Virus record (IMG/VR): IMGVR_UViG_3300037116_000300
Coordinates: 1-44,741 of that record
From: a virus
Strand: one strand, 5' to 3'
DNA: 44,741 bases
Shown: positions 6,963-13,909 of the stretch, in pieces
Position numbering within the stretch: position 1 is the first letter of the stretch
How the letters are laid out: each line of letters opens with the position of its first letter
Notes under the pieces: generated by a model
What the model was told of the DNA's origin: nothing
The model's input: the letters and a program-made list of their open reading frames with translations, nothing else
The model's database searches: none
Program-made: the position numbers and the translations under genes

Positions 6963-7224
6963 CAGATGTGCCTTTCGGGGTGAGCAGCGTGAGCCGGGTG
7001 GGTTGGATGAGAGTTTCGAGCCATTGCGAGAAGCGCTTGTGCGCGCAGGCATGGCCGCAGATGTCTTCGTATTTGCCGTCGTTCGTGCCGCGGGTTCCCT
7101 CGGCAATATCGGCGGGAATGAACGCGATGCCGGCGAGCTCTGCGTAGGTGACAGCGACGAGCCAGTGATTGGTCTCGCGCTTCTCTGCGCCGCAAACGTC
7201 GCACTTGACCTGGGGGGCGATCAT
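6934..7224 (-). CDS. Zinc-ribbon early protein
   Basis: 96 residues from the ATG at 7224, coupled to the preceding gene by a 4-nt overlap. Opens VKCDVCGAEKRETNHWLVAV, a zinc-knuckle start, and has a second set of ligands in DICGHACAHKRFSQW. This looks like one treble-clef zinc site. The tail TLLTPKGTSDDRQEVLQS overlaps the next gene by 29 nt and may be dispensable. Function unknown beyond metal binding. Confidence 0.55.
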   Translation of the reverse strand: MIAPQVKCDVCGAEKRETNHWLVAVTYAELAGIAFIPADIAEGTRGTNDGKYEDICGHACAHKRFSQWLETLIQPTRLTLLTPKGTSDDRQEVLQS

Positions 7225-7436
7225 TGGTCGCCGCCTTTCGCATCGCAGCTTGCGTGGAGTTCGGCGCCGAATAGCTTCAGCTCTGAAGTAAAAACAGCGT
7301 CGCTCGTATAGGCCACGAGGCAGCCCGAGAAGAACGCGTCGCGCAGTTGCCGCCATTGATCCGACTCTTCCTGTGGAAGATCTGGATAGATGGTCTTGAG
7401 CCAGTTCTCGAATTCGCGGCGCAGTGAGATCGCCAT
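7221..7436 (-). CDS. 71-residue early protein, function unknown
   Basis: Starts MAISLRREFENWLKTIYPDL, overlapping the stop of the membrane gene upstream. The opening helix and the following DLPQEESDQWRQLRDAFFSG resemble small phage orphans often placed beside replication genes. No cysteine cluster or catalytic motif. Its role cannot be assigned. Confidence 0.5.
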   Translation of the reverse strand: MAISLRREFENWLKTIYPDLPQEESDQWRQLRDAFFSGCLVAYTSDAVFTSELKLFGAELHASCDAKGGDQ

Positions 7437-7726
7437 CAGCGTCCTCCGTGGAGGATGATCTGCTCGACGCGGCCGGAAGCAAGGGGCGCGATGATTTTGT
7501 AGAGAGTGACGGCGCTCAACAGGGCCGCGGCGACGAGCAGGAGTGGCCACAGGTAGCCGGCCCAGCGATACAGCTTGACGTAGATGTCGACGTGCGATCC
7601 GCGCACGGTGGTGGTGACGCGGCCGCGCGAGCGGTTCCAGCGCTCCACGTCGGCTTTGCTGAAGTTGGTGGCGCGGGGCTGATCGATATATTGGCGAAGC
7701 GACGGCGGTACCTGATTCGGGGTCAT
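7436..7726 (-). CDS. Early single-pass membrane protein
   Basis: 96 residues. A polar N-terminal half (about 1-50) is followed by one hydrophobic segment at about 56-78 (AGYLWPLLLVAAALLSAVTL) and a short C-terminal tail. It overlaps the MuB-like stop by 4 nt. In Mu the position just after B holds kil, a small protein that blocks host division, but no sequence link to Kil is visible here. Membrane location is inferred from hydrophobicity. Confidence 0.55.
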   Translation of the reverse strand: MTPNQVPPSLRQYIDQPRATNFSKADVERWNRSRGRVTTTVRGSHVDIYVKLYRWAGYLWPLLLVAAALLSAVTLYKIIAPLASGRVEQIILHGGR

Positions 7727-8742
7727 TGTTCCTCCTGGAGGACTTCGGCGGTTGTGGCCTCGATCCGGGCGGACTTGATTCGGTCGAGGGCGTTGGTGAG
7801 TGTGCGGACGTTGATGTAAGTGCGGTTGCCTTCGAAGGCGTCGCGGACGGTTGCGCCGGTGATGAGGGTGTCGATGAGCTTGCGAGCTTCAGTCTGCGAG
7901 CGGCGCGTGTTGAGCAGCTCGCCGATCTCGCGCTCGATGATGCCGACGGCCTCGGCGCGCTCCAGTCCAGGCAACCGGACCTTGGCGATGAGGCGGCTAT
8001 TCCACTGCTCCAACGTCGCGGAAAACTGATCGAACTTCGTTTTCAGATCATGCGATCCGGCCAGAAGCAGAGAGAAGTAAGGCGGCTGGTCGAGCAGCTC
8101 GCGCAAGGTCTCAAGACATTCGAGAGAGAGATGCTGCGCTTCGTCGACGACCAGCACCACGCGGTGATGCTGAAAATCGAAGCGGATGTTCGCGAGCATG
8201 GGATCGAGATCGTTGGAGGTGCGGCATCCACAGGCCACGGCCACGCGGCGGATGAGATCGCGCGGGCGAATGCCCTGACGGGCGTAGACGTAGAAAGCGC
8301 GGCGGCCGAGCGGCTTGGCCAGCTCCTCTTCATTGAGGCGCGCCACCTGGTGTTCGAGCACGAAGGACTTCTGGCTTCCGGGCGGCGCATAGATCATGTG
8401 GGCGACGGGCCGCGGCAGCAGCTTCTCGAAGGTCTCCTGGATGGCGCGGACGTTGGCCGTCTCGTAAAGCTCGCCCGAGATGCGCGAGGCCGAGCCCACC
8501 GGATGCAGGTCCATGAACTCCGTGGCGGCCTTGACTAATGAATGAGCCGAGCGGGAGACGTTCTGATACTGGCCGTGCATAAAGAAGCGCAGCGTGACTT
8601 CGCTGTAGCCGATGCGCCGCGCGAACTCAGGCGCGGTGAGGGCTGTGCGCGCGAGGTAATCGTCGATGCGCTTGGCGAGAGCGGCGTTGGTGTCGGCTTG
8701 TGCGGCAAGGATGCCGCGATCTTCACGGGCTGCCCAGGTCAC
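7723..8742 (-). CDS. MuB-like transposition ATPase
   Basis: 339 residues, close to the usual 300-340 of MuB-type proteins. Residues about 20-75 form an N-terminal HTH (LTAPEFARRIGYSEVTLRFF), as in MuB. The AAA+ core has a Walker A-like loop at about 119-126 (APPGSQKS) and a clear Walker B at about 195-203 (VVLVVDEAQ, D200 and E201), with a sensor-like LLLAGSHDL at about 225-233. In Mu the protein binds target DNA, activates the transposase and enforces target immunity. The P-loop departs from the G-x4-G-K-S/T pattern (Q instead of the second G). ATG overlaps the MuA stop (ATGA), so the two are translated together. Confidence 0.88.
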   Translation of the reverse strand: MTWAAREDRGILAAQADTNAALAKRIDDYLARTALTAPEFARRIGYSEVTLRFFMHGQYQNVSRSAHSLVKAATEFMDLHPVGSASRISGELYETANVRAIQETFEKLLPRPVAHMIYAPPGSQKSFVLEHQVARLNEEELAKPLGRRAFYVYARQGIRPRDLIRRVAVACGCRTSNDLDPMLANIRFDFQHHRVVLVVDEAQHLSLECLETLRELLDQPPYFSLLLAGSHDLKTKFDQFSATLEQWNSRLIAKVRLPGLERAEAVGIIEREIGELLNTRRSQTEARKLIDTLITGATVRDAFEGNRTYINVRTLTNALDRIKSARIEATTAEVLQEEQ

Positions 8743-10790
8743 TTCAATCCCTCCAGAAAGTTATTGGCGATGTCGGCCGCGGTCGATGGCGCCACGGCTT
8801 CTTTGTTGGGGCGCAGACGTTTGCGCTGGGTGATGACGGCGCTGGTATTGGTGGGGAGCTGCAGGCGGCCGTAGAGCATCTCCTCGGCCGACTTGGCGCC
8901 CATGCTGCGCGCCGCGCCCTCAATGGTGCGCAGCGTGGTCTTCGCGGCTTTCTCCAGGCCGCGGCGCGTGGCCATCGACTGCGCAATCTGCGCCTGCGTC
9001 TTGGGATCGTTAGGCGCGAAGCGGATCAGCGGCTCAGCCTCAAGCCAGGCCAGGAAGCGGCCGTCGAGTGTGAGCGCGACGGCAAACTCCGGATCGTCGG
9101 GGTTGTAGCCGACGAGCACTTCGCCATCGTTGGCCTCGTGCATCGCGGCCCAAGCCAGGCGGTCTTCAGGGCGCGGCGTGTAGCGGTGCTTGTTCAATTG
9201 CACCGCGCACTCGCGCACGCCACGGCGCGCAAACTCGGCCAGCAAGAGCGCCAGCGTTTCCGGATTGGGCACGGGCTTCTGATTGGGATTCGGGTCCGTT
9301 GCGAAGATCTCATCGGGGCTGCGGCCGTCCATGCCTTCGCCGGTCTGCGGCGTCGCGTTGTATTCGCGGATCCACGAGAGGCAGCCCAGGATGAAGCGGC
9401 TGGCTAGCGGGTGATTTGACTCTTCGACACGGCCGGCCTTGAGCAGCCGGCGGTGGCGCATCATGGCGAGTTCGGTCGCCTCGGGACGCGTGAACGGCGA
9501 GCCCGATGTGTAGGTCGAGTGCACCGCATCGAAGCGCATGTGCATGGTGCGGAAGAACCGCTCGACGTGCTTGGACTGCGGGTGGCGCGGGAGGCAATGC
9601 GTGACGGCGATGCCAAGCCGGGCGAGAAGGCCGGTGCGCTCGATGCGCTGGTACTCGTTTTCGTACCAGGCCTCGGGGGCCTTCGCGTCGTCGATGACTT
9701 CCGAGCCGTGCACCGCGCCCTTGGCGACTTTCTTGTAATCCTTGCCGTTGTCGACGTAAATGCCTTCGGGCGGTCCGACTTCGAGCATGGCGCGCAACAT
9801 GGTGGCGGCGATCGAGCGCGAGCTGCCTTCCCAGGCCCACGTCGCCCAGGCCTTGCGGCTGCGGTAATCGACGAAGGCCGACATGCGCAGGCGGCCGGGC
9901 GTGCCGAAAGGAACTCCCTCAAAATCAAGATCGTTCTGAATCTCGACGTCGTGAATCGCGTGATCGCCGACCCAGACCTGGTTGGCAAAAACGTCGACGT
10001 AGCCCCGCTTGACGTAGGGCGCCATGCGCTCGCGATAGACGCGCTGGCCATCACGGGCCAGCGTTCTCATGGCCGGCGAGATCGACTGCGAGAGAAAGAC
10101 GCGGACGGTTTCGCGGCTCGGCAGATCCGCCTTGTCCAGGCCAAGCATCGCCGTCTCATATTCGATCTGCTCGCAGACGAAGGTGACCGACATGCGCTCG
10201 ACCAGGTAGAGGTAGGCGGCGAAGATCTGCGCCTCGCGGTGGCAATTGAACCAACGGCTCTGGCCCTTGTCGGCGCGGATGCGATCGGCGAGTGCGGCAA
10301 AGCCCCCGCTGCGGTACTGCGCCAGCCAGCGCTTGATAGTGCGCGGGGACTGGCCATGCGCGGCGGCAGTGTACTCGATCATGCGTTCGAGGCTGGTGAC
10401 CGGCTTGCCGTTGACCTGGAGCGATACATAGCGCGATGGATTGTCGGGGAAGTTCAGAAGAGGTTCGAGGGCGGCGAGGCGTTTCTCTGCCTGCGCCTGA
10501 TCGGCTGGGTCCGGAAGCACGATGCGCTCCAATGAGGGAGGAAGGCTGGCGAAGAGCGGGAGCGTCTGGGCCGGAGCGACGAGCGCTAATTGGTGCGGAG
10601 CGGGCTTCGCGGGGAGAGCCGATTCGAGGTATTCGACCGAGCCCGACGCCGTTGCCCGCGAGATCAGCTCAGCGCGGCGGCGGAAGAAGGTTGCGCGCGA
10701 CCAGCCTGTGCGCTCCATAACCTCTTCCGGCGTGAGGATGACCCACAGACCGGCCGTGGGGATAAGCGAGAGCTGCGGGGCTGGCGTCAT
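8739..10790 (-). CDS. MuA-like DDE transposase
   Basis: 683 residues, similar to MuA (663). An N-terminal HTH (about 18-45, LTPEEVMERTGWSRATFFRR) and a second HTH near 135-160 (SPRTIKRWLAQYRSGG) precede the RNase H-like core. The catalytic triad is visible as D276 (VWVGDH), D347 (GIYVDNGKDY) and E410 (HVERFFRTMH), spaced 71 and 63 residues apart, compatible with MuA-type spacing. After the core comes a Mu-type C-terminal barrel region, with LNKHRYTPRPEDR. It cuts and joins phage ends during replicative transposition, with the MuB-like partner. The start overlaps the preceding small gene by 4 nt. Confidence 0.92.
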   Translation of the reverse strand: MTPAPQLSLIPTAGLWVILTPEEVMERTGWSRATFFRRRAELISRATASGSVEYLESALPAKPAPHQLALVAPAQTLPLFASLPPSLERIVLPDPADQAQAEKRLAALEPLLNFPDNPSRYVSLQVNGKPVTSLERMIEYTAAAHGQSPRTIKRWLAQYRSGGFAALADRIRADKGQSRWFNCHREAQIFAAYLYLVERMSVTFVCEQIEYETAMLGLDKADLPSRETVRVFLSQSISPAMRTLARDGQRVYRERMAPYVKRGYVDVFANQVWVGDHAIHDVEIQNDLDFEGVPFGTPGRLRMSAFVDYRSRKAWATWAWEGSSRSIAATMLRAMLEVGPPEGIYVDNGKDYKKVAKGAVHGSEVIDDAKAPEAWYENEYQRIERTGLLARLGIAVTHCLPRHPQSKHVERFFRTMHMRFDAVHSTYTSGSPFTRPEATELAMMRHRRLLKAGRVEESNHPLASRFILGCLSWIREYNATPQTGEGMDGRSPDEIFATDPNPNQKPVPNPETLALLLAEFARRGVRECAVQLNKHRYTPRPEDRLAWAAMHEANDGEVLVGYNPDDPEFAVALTLDGRFLAWLEAEPLIRFAPNDPKTQAQIAQSMATRRGLEKAAKTTLRTIEGAARSMGAKSAEEMLYGRLQLPTNTSAVITQRKRLRPNKEAVAPSTAADIANNFLEGLK

Positions 10791-11149
10791 AGGTCGATCC
10801 CCTGCAGCGTTTGCTCGGCCCGAATCTTTTGCTCATAGGCTTTACCGATTCGAATCAAGCGCGCTTCTTTCGGGCCGACCATTAAAAAGCCCGCGCGCTT
10901 CACTCTTTCAGTCAGGAGTTTGTAGCTGCCGACGACTTCGCAGAAGGCGATGTCGAACTGTGCTGGCCAGCGATGCAGTTCCTTCGATTGAGCCGTGAAG
11001 GACCCGAGCATACGTTGCGTGATTGGGGTACCGAGCAAATCCTGCATCTCGGCTGCGACTTGATCGCTCCCCTTACCGCACCGTTTGATCTCGCCGCGAA
11101 GCAGCCTCTGGATGAAGGCCGAGTCATCTTTGCGCGATGGGCGGCTCAT
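10787..11149 (-). CDS. Small protein between Ner-like regulator and transposase
   Basis: 120 residues from an ATG at 11149 that overlaps the Ner-like stop; its own stop overlaps the MuA-like start. It opens MSRPSRKDDSAFIQRLL, has a helix-rich middle (KGSDQVAAEMQDLLGTPITQ) and ends with basic helices (KEARLIRIGKAYEQKIRAEQ). The segment TPITQRMLGSFTAQS could be a turn of an HTH. The position between Ner and A suggests a regulator or transposition accessory. No family recognised. Confidence 0.55.
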   Translation of the reverse strand: MSRPSRKDDSAFIQRLLRGEIKRCGKGSDQVAAEMQDLLGTPITQRMLGSFTAQSKELHRWPAQFDIAFCEVVGSYKLLTERVKRAGFLMVGPKEARLIRIGKAYEQKIRAEQTLQGIDL

Positions 11150-11352
11150 GCAGCGCGCTCCGAAGACCGCTCGAACCGGGCGACTTCGCGCTCAACGCGG
11201 GCGTATTCCTTCGCAAGTGCCCGCTCGACTTTCGCCGAAGTGCGGTGTCCGTTGGCTACGAGGCTGATATGGGATCGGCTAAGTCCGAGAGTGTGAGCCA
11301 CCCGGCTCTGAATATTGCGGGTCAATTTACTTCTGAAGGTCCCGACGTTCAT
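11146..11352 (-). CDS. Ner-like small HTH regulator
   Basis: 68 residues from the ATG at 11352, which has AGAGGA a few bases upstream; the frame is open further up but lacks a ribosome site. The segment IQSRVAHTLGLSRSHISLVA is a helix-turn-helix, followed by NGHRTSAKVERALAKEYARV. It is the first gene of the leftward early operon, directly after the early promoter. In Mu, ner plays this part: it turns down early and repressor transcription. The assignment rests on position plus fold. Confidence 0.7.
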   Translation of the reverse strand: MNVGTFRSKLTRNIQSRVAHTLGLSRSHISLVANGHRTSAKVERALAKEYARVEREVARFERSSERAA

Positions 11353-11396
11353 GTATCCTCTGAGGCGAACGGAGTTTGCTTTGAACAGGTAACGAC

Positions 11397-11426
11397 ACAA
11401 TATCTGCTACCAGATAAAACTGTCAA
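11397..11426 (-). promoter_or_regulatory. Early promoter (sigma-70 like)
   Basis: On the minus strand TTGACA (11421-11426) and TATTGT (11397-11402) are separated by 18 bp and point into the Ner-MuA-MuB operon. The -35 is perfect. The -10 fits moderately (4 of 6). The distance to the Ner-like ATG is about 45 nt. This is the only good promoter in the divergent gap. Its function is inferred from sequence. Confidence 0.65.
11401..11416. promoter_or_regulatory. Candidate repressor operator
   Basis: TATCTGCTACCAGATA is a perfect inverted repeat with 6-nt arms (TATCTG/CAGATA) around CTAC. It lies between the -35 and -10 elements of the early promoter and 18 nt before the repressor start. That is the place where a repressor dimer would block early transcription and could also control its own gene. 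Binding is inferred; no second copy was noticed nearby. Confidence 0.55.
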
Positions 11427-11433
11427 GACAAAA

Positions 11434-12141
11434 ATGCGCAAGCAGATTACAGAAGACACACGAACGCCCCTGGCCCGAGCCGTCTCTGGCTTAAGAAAAT
11501 CGCGAAAGCTTACTCAAGCATCTCTAGCTCAACTGCTTGGGCTTCGGCACCAGTCAGCTATCGCGCGTTGGGAAGGGGGGACCGATAAGCCGTCGAGCAA
11601 GGCTCTCCTTCAATTATCCGAGTTAGCTCCCGACTCTGAGCGTGCATGGTGGCGGGAGCGCGCCGCGGAGCAAGCGGGCCTCGACGCGATCATTCATACA
11701 ACTTCCGGTGCCTATGAAATTCCCCATACGTCCCGTACAATTCCCCTCATCAAAGATCCAAAGAAGGTAGGAACCTTGGGCCAGCATGCGCTTGCGGATA
11801 TCGAGCAGAATCTGTTGTTTGCTCCCGAATTATTCCCTGAAGGCGGAAAGTTCGAAGCGGTTCGAATCGAAGGAGACACAACAGTTGATTTAATCGCCAT
11901 CGTTGATGTGAGCCGCCGCGACCCTGATCGAATGGTAGGGGATATGGTCGCCGTCCTGACGGCAACCGGGATTGAGGTCCGCTGGCTTAGCAGGGAAGAC
12001 ACCACCTATATTCTGCTACCATTCCAGCCTGGACAGACCATCAAGCTCTGGCGGCACCGGGGCGATGGAAGCATTGTCGGCCGCGTGCGATGGGTAGGCA
12101 ATTCGATTGCGCCGCCCAAGCCCGCGCCACGCGGCCGCTAG
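11434..12141 (+). CDS. XRE/S24-type phage repressor
   Basis: 235 residues from the ATG at 11434; the longer upstream frame crosses the divergent promoter and the Ner-like gene and is not credible. Residues about 10-65 are an XRE HTH (VSGLRKSRKLTQASLAQLLG, then HQSAIARWEGG). The C-terminal half (about 135-225) has the strand order of LexA/S24 repressors (VRIEGDTTVDLIAIVD, RMVGDMVAVLTATGIEVRWL), but I do not see a clear Ser-Lys dyad at the usual places. Cleavage competence is therefore uncertain. It is transcribed away from the early operon and is the likely lysogeny repressor. Confidence 0.78.
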   Translation: MRKQITEDTRTPLARAVSGLRKSRKLTQASLAQLLGLRHQSAIARWEGGTDKPSSKALLQLSELAPDSERAWWRERAAEQAGLDAIIHTTSGAYEIPHTSRTIPLIKDPKKVGTLGQHALADIEQNLLFAPELFPEGGKFEAVRIEGDTTVDLIAIVDVSRRDPDRMVGDMVAVLTATGIEVRWLSREDTTYILLPFQPGQTIKLWRHRGDGSIVGRVRWVGNSIAPPKPAPRGR

Positions 12142-12155
12142 AAAGCGAGCGAACA

Positions 12156-12353
12156 ATGAATCCCCGCGTGATCTTTGTCGGCGTCTCGGTCCTGATCTTC
12201 ACCATCATCGCGATCGAGAGAGCGACGCGCAAGGGGCAGCCCGCCCCCGATTTCAGACCTATGAGTTTTTGGAAGACGGTCGCAGCTGTCTTTATGGCGA
12301 TGTGGATATTCGCCGTCTGCGCCGAAATCTTCGCTTTTGTCTCGCAATTGTGA
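12156..12353 (+). CDS. Small protein with two membrane segments (A)
   Basis: 65 residues from the ATG at 12156, 14 nt after the repressor stop. Two hydrophobic segments are seen: about 4-22 (RVIFVGVSVLIFTIIAI) and about 40-62 (VAAVFMAMWIFAVCAEIFAF), with a short polar loop between them. Topology and place, two genes before the endolysin, fit a holin or antiholin, but small two-pass proteins also occur as lysogenic conversion factors. It shares its opening pattern (MNP, then a hydrophobic stretch ending AI) with the next gene. Confidence 0.5.
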   Translation: MNPRVIFVGVSVLIFTIIAIERATRKGQPAPDFRPMSFWKTVAAVFMAMWIFAVCAEIFAFVSQL

Positions 12354-12395
12354 AGTGAATCGGAGACGCACCGTCGCCGAGAAAGATGAGACGCG

Positions 12396-12647
12396 ATGAA
12401 CCCGGTAATGATATTGGGCGCGGTGGCCGCGCTTATGTTGACCGTTTTTGCGATATACAAAGCTGCAGGATCTCCAGAGCCCCGCCTCGATATTCAATCT
12501 CCGGCTGAGCCCGCGATGCCACTGCGGGTCATCCCGAAACCTGTGACGGTGGGAACCATCGCCTTCGGCGTCTTCCTCGGGCAGCTCCTCTTTGCGCTTG
12601 TTGCCGCCGTCGTCTATGCTTTTATCTACCTCATCAACTCTATATAA
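12396..12647 (+). CDS. Small protein with two membrane segments (B)
   Basis: 83 residues. Hydrophobic segments lie at about 4-22 (VMILGAVAALMLTVFAIY) and about 52-80 (VGTIAFGVFLGQLLFALVAA), separated by a proline-rich loop. It resembles the previous gene in start (MNP) and topology, so the pair may be duplicates. Position before the endolysin makes a holin-type role possible (inference). No strong ribosome site is seen. Confidence 0.5.
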   Translation: MNPVMILGAVAALMLTVFAIYKAAGSPEPRLDIQSPAEPAMPLRVIPKPVTVGTIAFGVFLGQLLFALVAAVVYAFIYLINSI

Positions 12648-12852
12648 AACCCCCTCCCCTAACCGCAACTTCCGCAGCGACCGCGCACTCCGCGTGGTCG
12701 GCCCTGCGTCTGCCGCACTCGCTCTAAGCTGGCCTCACCTAAACGGGGAGACAGGCACCGCGAAATCTGAAGATTGGATCGCGGAGAGCCAGAGCGGCGT
12801 GGATCAGGGCCGGCGTATCCATCTCATCCAGTCCGGATGAGTCCTATGCCGG
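12648..12852. other. Intergenic region before endolysin
   Basis: About 200 nt without a convincing gene. It begins with a C-rich stretch after the small membrane protein, and I see no good sigma-70 promoter in it. It ends at the hairpin that covers the endolysin start. Confidence 0.4.
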
Positions 12853-12889
12853 CGCCGCGCCAACCTCCCTTCGGGTGAGGGGCGCGGCG
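12853..12889 (+). promoter_or_regulatory. Strong UUCG-capped hairpin over the endolysin ribosome site
   Basis: Arms CGCCGCGCC (12853-12861) and GGCGCGGCG (12881-12889) pair perfectly over 9 bp. Inside, CCTC pairs with GAGG and CC with GG, with a 2-nt and a 1-nt bulge, closed by a TTCG tetraloop (12870-12873). The GAGG at 12877-12880 is the ribosome site of the endolysin, and the stem ends one base before its ATG (12890). The RNA would hide the start region. There is no T-tract, so it is not a standard terminator. Confidence 0.65.
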
Positions 12890-13363
12890 ATGCAAGTCAG
12901 TGCAATGGGAATCAAGCTCGTCATGCAGTCGGAAGGCTTCCGGCCGCGTGTGTACACGGACATTGCCGGCTTCCCTTCGATCGGCTACGGCCACCGCATC
13001 CTGCATCCCGACAGTTTTAAGAGCGGCGTCGACCAGGACCTCGCGCAGCACATGCTGAGCTGCGACCTGGACGATGCGGAAGCGGCCCTGGCGCGCCTGG
13101 TCAAGGTGCCCCTGCATCAAGGCCAATTCGATGCCCTGGTCGATTTCACATTCAATCTCGGCGCGGAGCGGCTTGAAAAATCAACGCTGCTGACCGATCT
13201 GAACGCGGGCAAATACGACGAGGCGGCCGAGCAGCTGCTGCGCTGGGATCACTCCGGCTTGAAAGAGATCCCCGGGCTCAAGTCGCGCCGCGAGGCCGAA
13301 TACATGCTTTGGCATTTTGATCCGCCGAACGACCCTGCGCAGGCGCAGGAAGTCGCGGCTTAA
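12890..13363 (+). CDS. GH24 phage lysozyme (endolysin)
   Basis: 157 residues from the ATG at 12890; a GTG at 12875 and an ATG at 12905 are alternatives. It matches T4/P21-type lysozymes: catalytic E15 in QSEGFRPRVY, D24 in YTDIAGFPS, and S30 where T4 lysozyme has Thr26, followed by IGYGH. The helical domain includes QFDALVDFTFNLGAE and the late motif GLKSRREAEYMLW. It cleaves peptidoglycan glycan strands at lysis. No signal peptide is present, so a holin would be needed to release it. Its start is covered by a strong hairpin, suggesting translational control. Confidence 0.9.
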   Translation: MQVSAMGIKLVMQSEGFRPRVYTDIAGFPSIGYGHRILHPDSFKSGVDQDLAQHMLSCDLDDAEAALARLVKVPLHQGQFDALVDFTFNLGAERLEKSTLLTDLNAGKYDEAAEQLLRWDHSGLKEIPGLKSRREAEYMLWHFDPPNDPAQAQEVAA

Positions 13364-13394
13364 CGAGAAAAACAAAAACGCGAAGGAGTATCAC

Positions 13395-13844
13395 ATGGCG
13401 ACAACAAGCACACCCGTAACAGCCGCACCCAAGGGGTCTTCATTTCTGAAGAGCTTCGGCACCAAGTTCAAGGCAGTTTTTGCGTGGCTCGGAACCCCAA
13501 AGGCGCAGGCCGCAATCACGGCCGGTGAAGCGTTAGGCGAGGGCGTTGTCGACGCCTTCAATCCGGCGCTGGCTGCACTCAACCCGCTCATTAACAACTG
13601 GACGCAGGAGATTTTCAAAGCTGAGTCTCTCGCGGCCGCGGCTGGCGTCCAGGATGGAACCGGCGAACAAAAAGCTGCAATGGTCCTCGGCTCGATGACT
13701 CCGCAGGTTGTTCAGTTCGCTGAGCAAAATGGCCTCTCCGTTCCGATTGGCGCCGATTTGACCCTCGCCAACAGCCTGCTCGTTCAGTTCCTCAATGTGT
13801 TTCAGGCCGCTCCGGTAGTAGTGCCGGCAGTGAAAGCGGCCTAA
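13395..13844 (+). CDS. Protein after the endolysin, function unknown
   Basis: 149 residues from an ATG preceded by AAGGAG 6 nt upstream, the best ribosome site in the area. The N-terminal third is basic with a hydrophobic patch (GTKFKAVFAWLGTPKAQAAI). The rest is Ala/Val-rich and helical, ending VFQAAPVVVPAVKAA. No signal peptide or clear transmembrane helix. The place between endolysin and outer-membrane barrel suggests a role in lysis or the envelope, but no family is recognised. Confidence 0.55.
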   Translation: MATTSTPVTAAPKGSSFLKSFGTKFKAVFAWLGTPKAQAAITAGEALGEGVVDAFNPALAALNPLINNWTQEIFKAESLAAAAGVQDGTGEQKAAMVLGSMTPQVVQFAEQNGLSVPIGADLTLANSLLVQFLNVFQAAPVVVPAVKAA

Positions 13845-13909
13845 CAAGCTCCCTGATTCCGATCCACCCCGGCGACGGGGACCTGTCGCCGGGGATCCCG
13901 GAGAAACGA

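Noticed and set aside
9453-10535. Plus-strand open frame of 360 codons opposite the transposase
   Set aside because: Composition is typical of an antisense shadow in GC-rich DNA; the MuA-like gene explains the region.
11137-11433. N-terminal extension of the repressor frame
   Set aside because: It would cross the Ner-like gene and both promoters; the HTH begins properly after the ATG at 11434.
12853-12889. Hairpin considered as a transcription terminator
   Set aside because: No T-tract follows and the stem runs up to a start codon, so translational control fits better.
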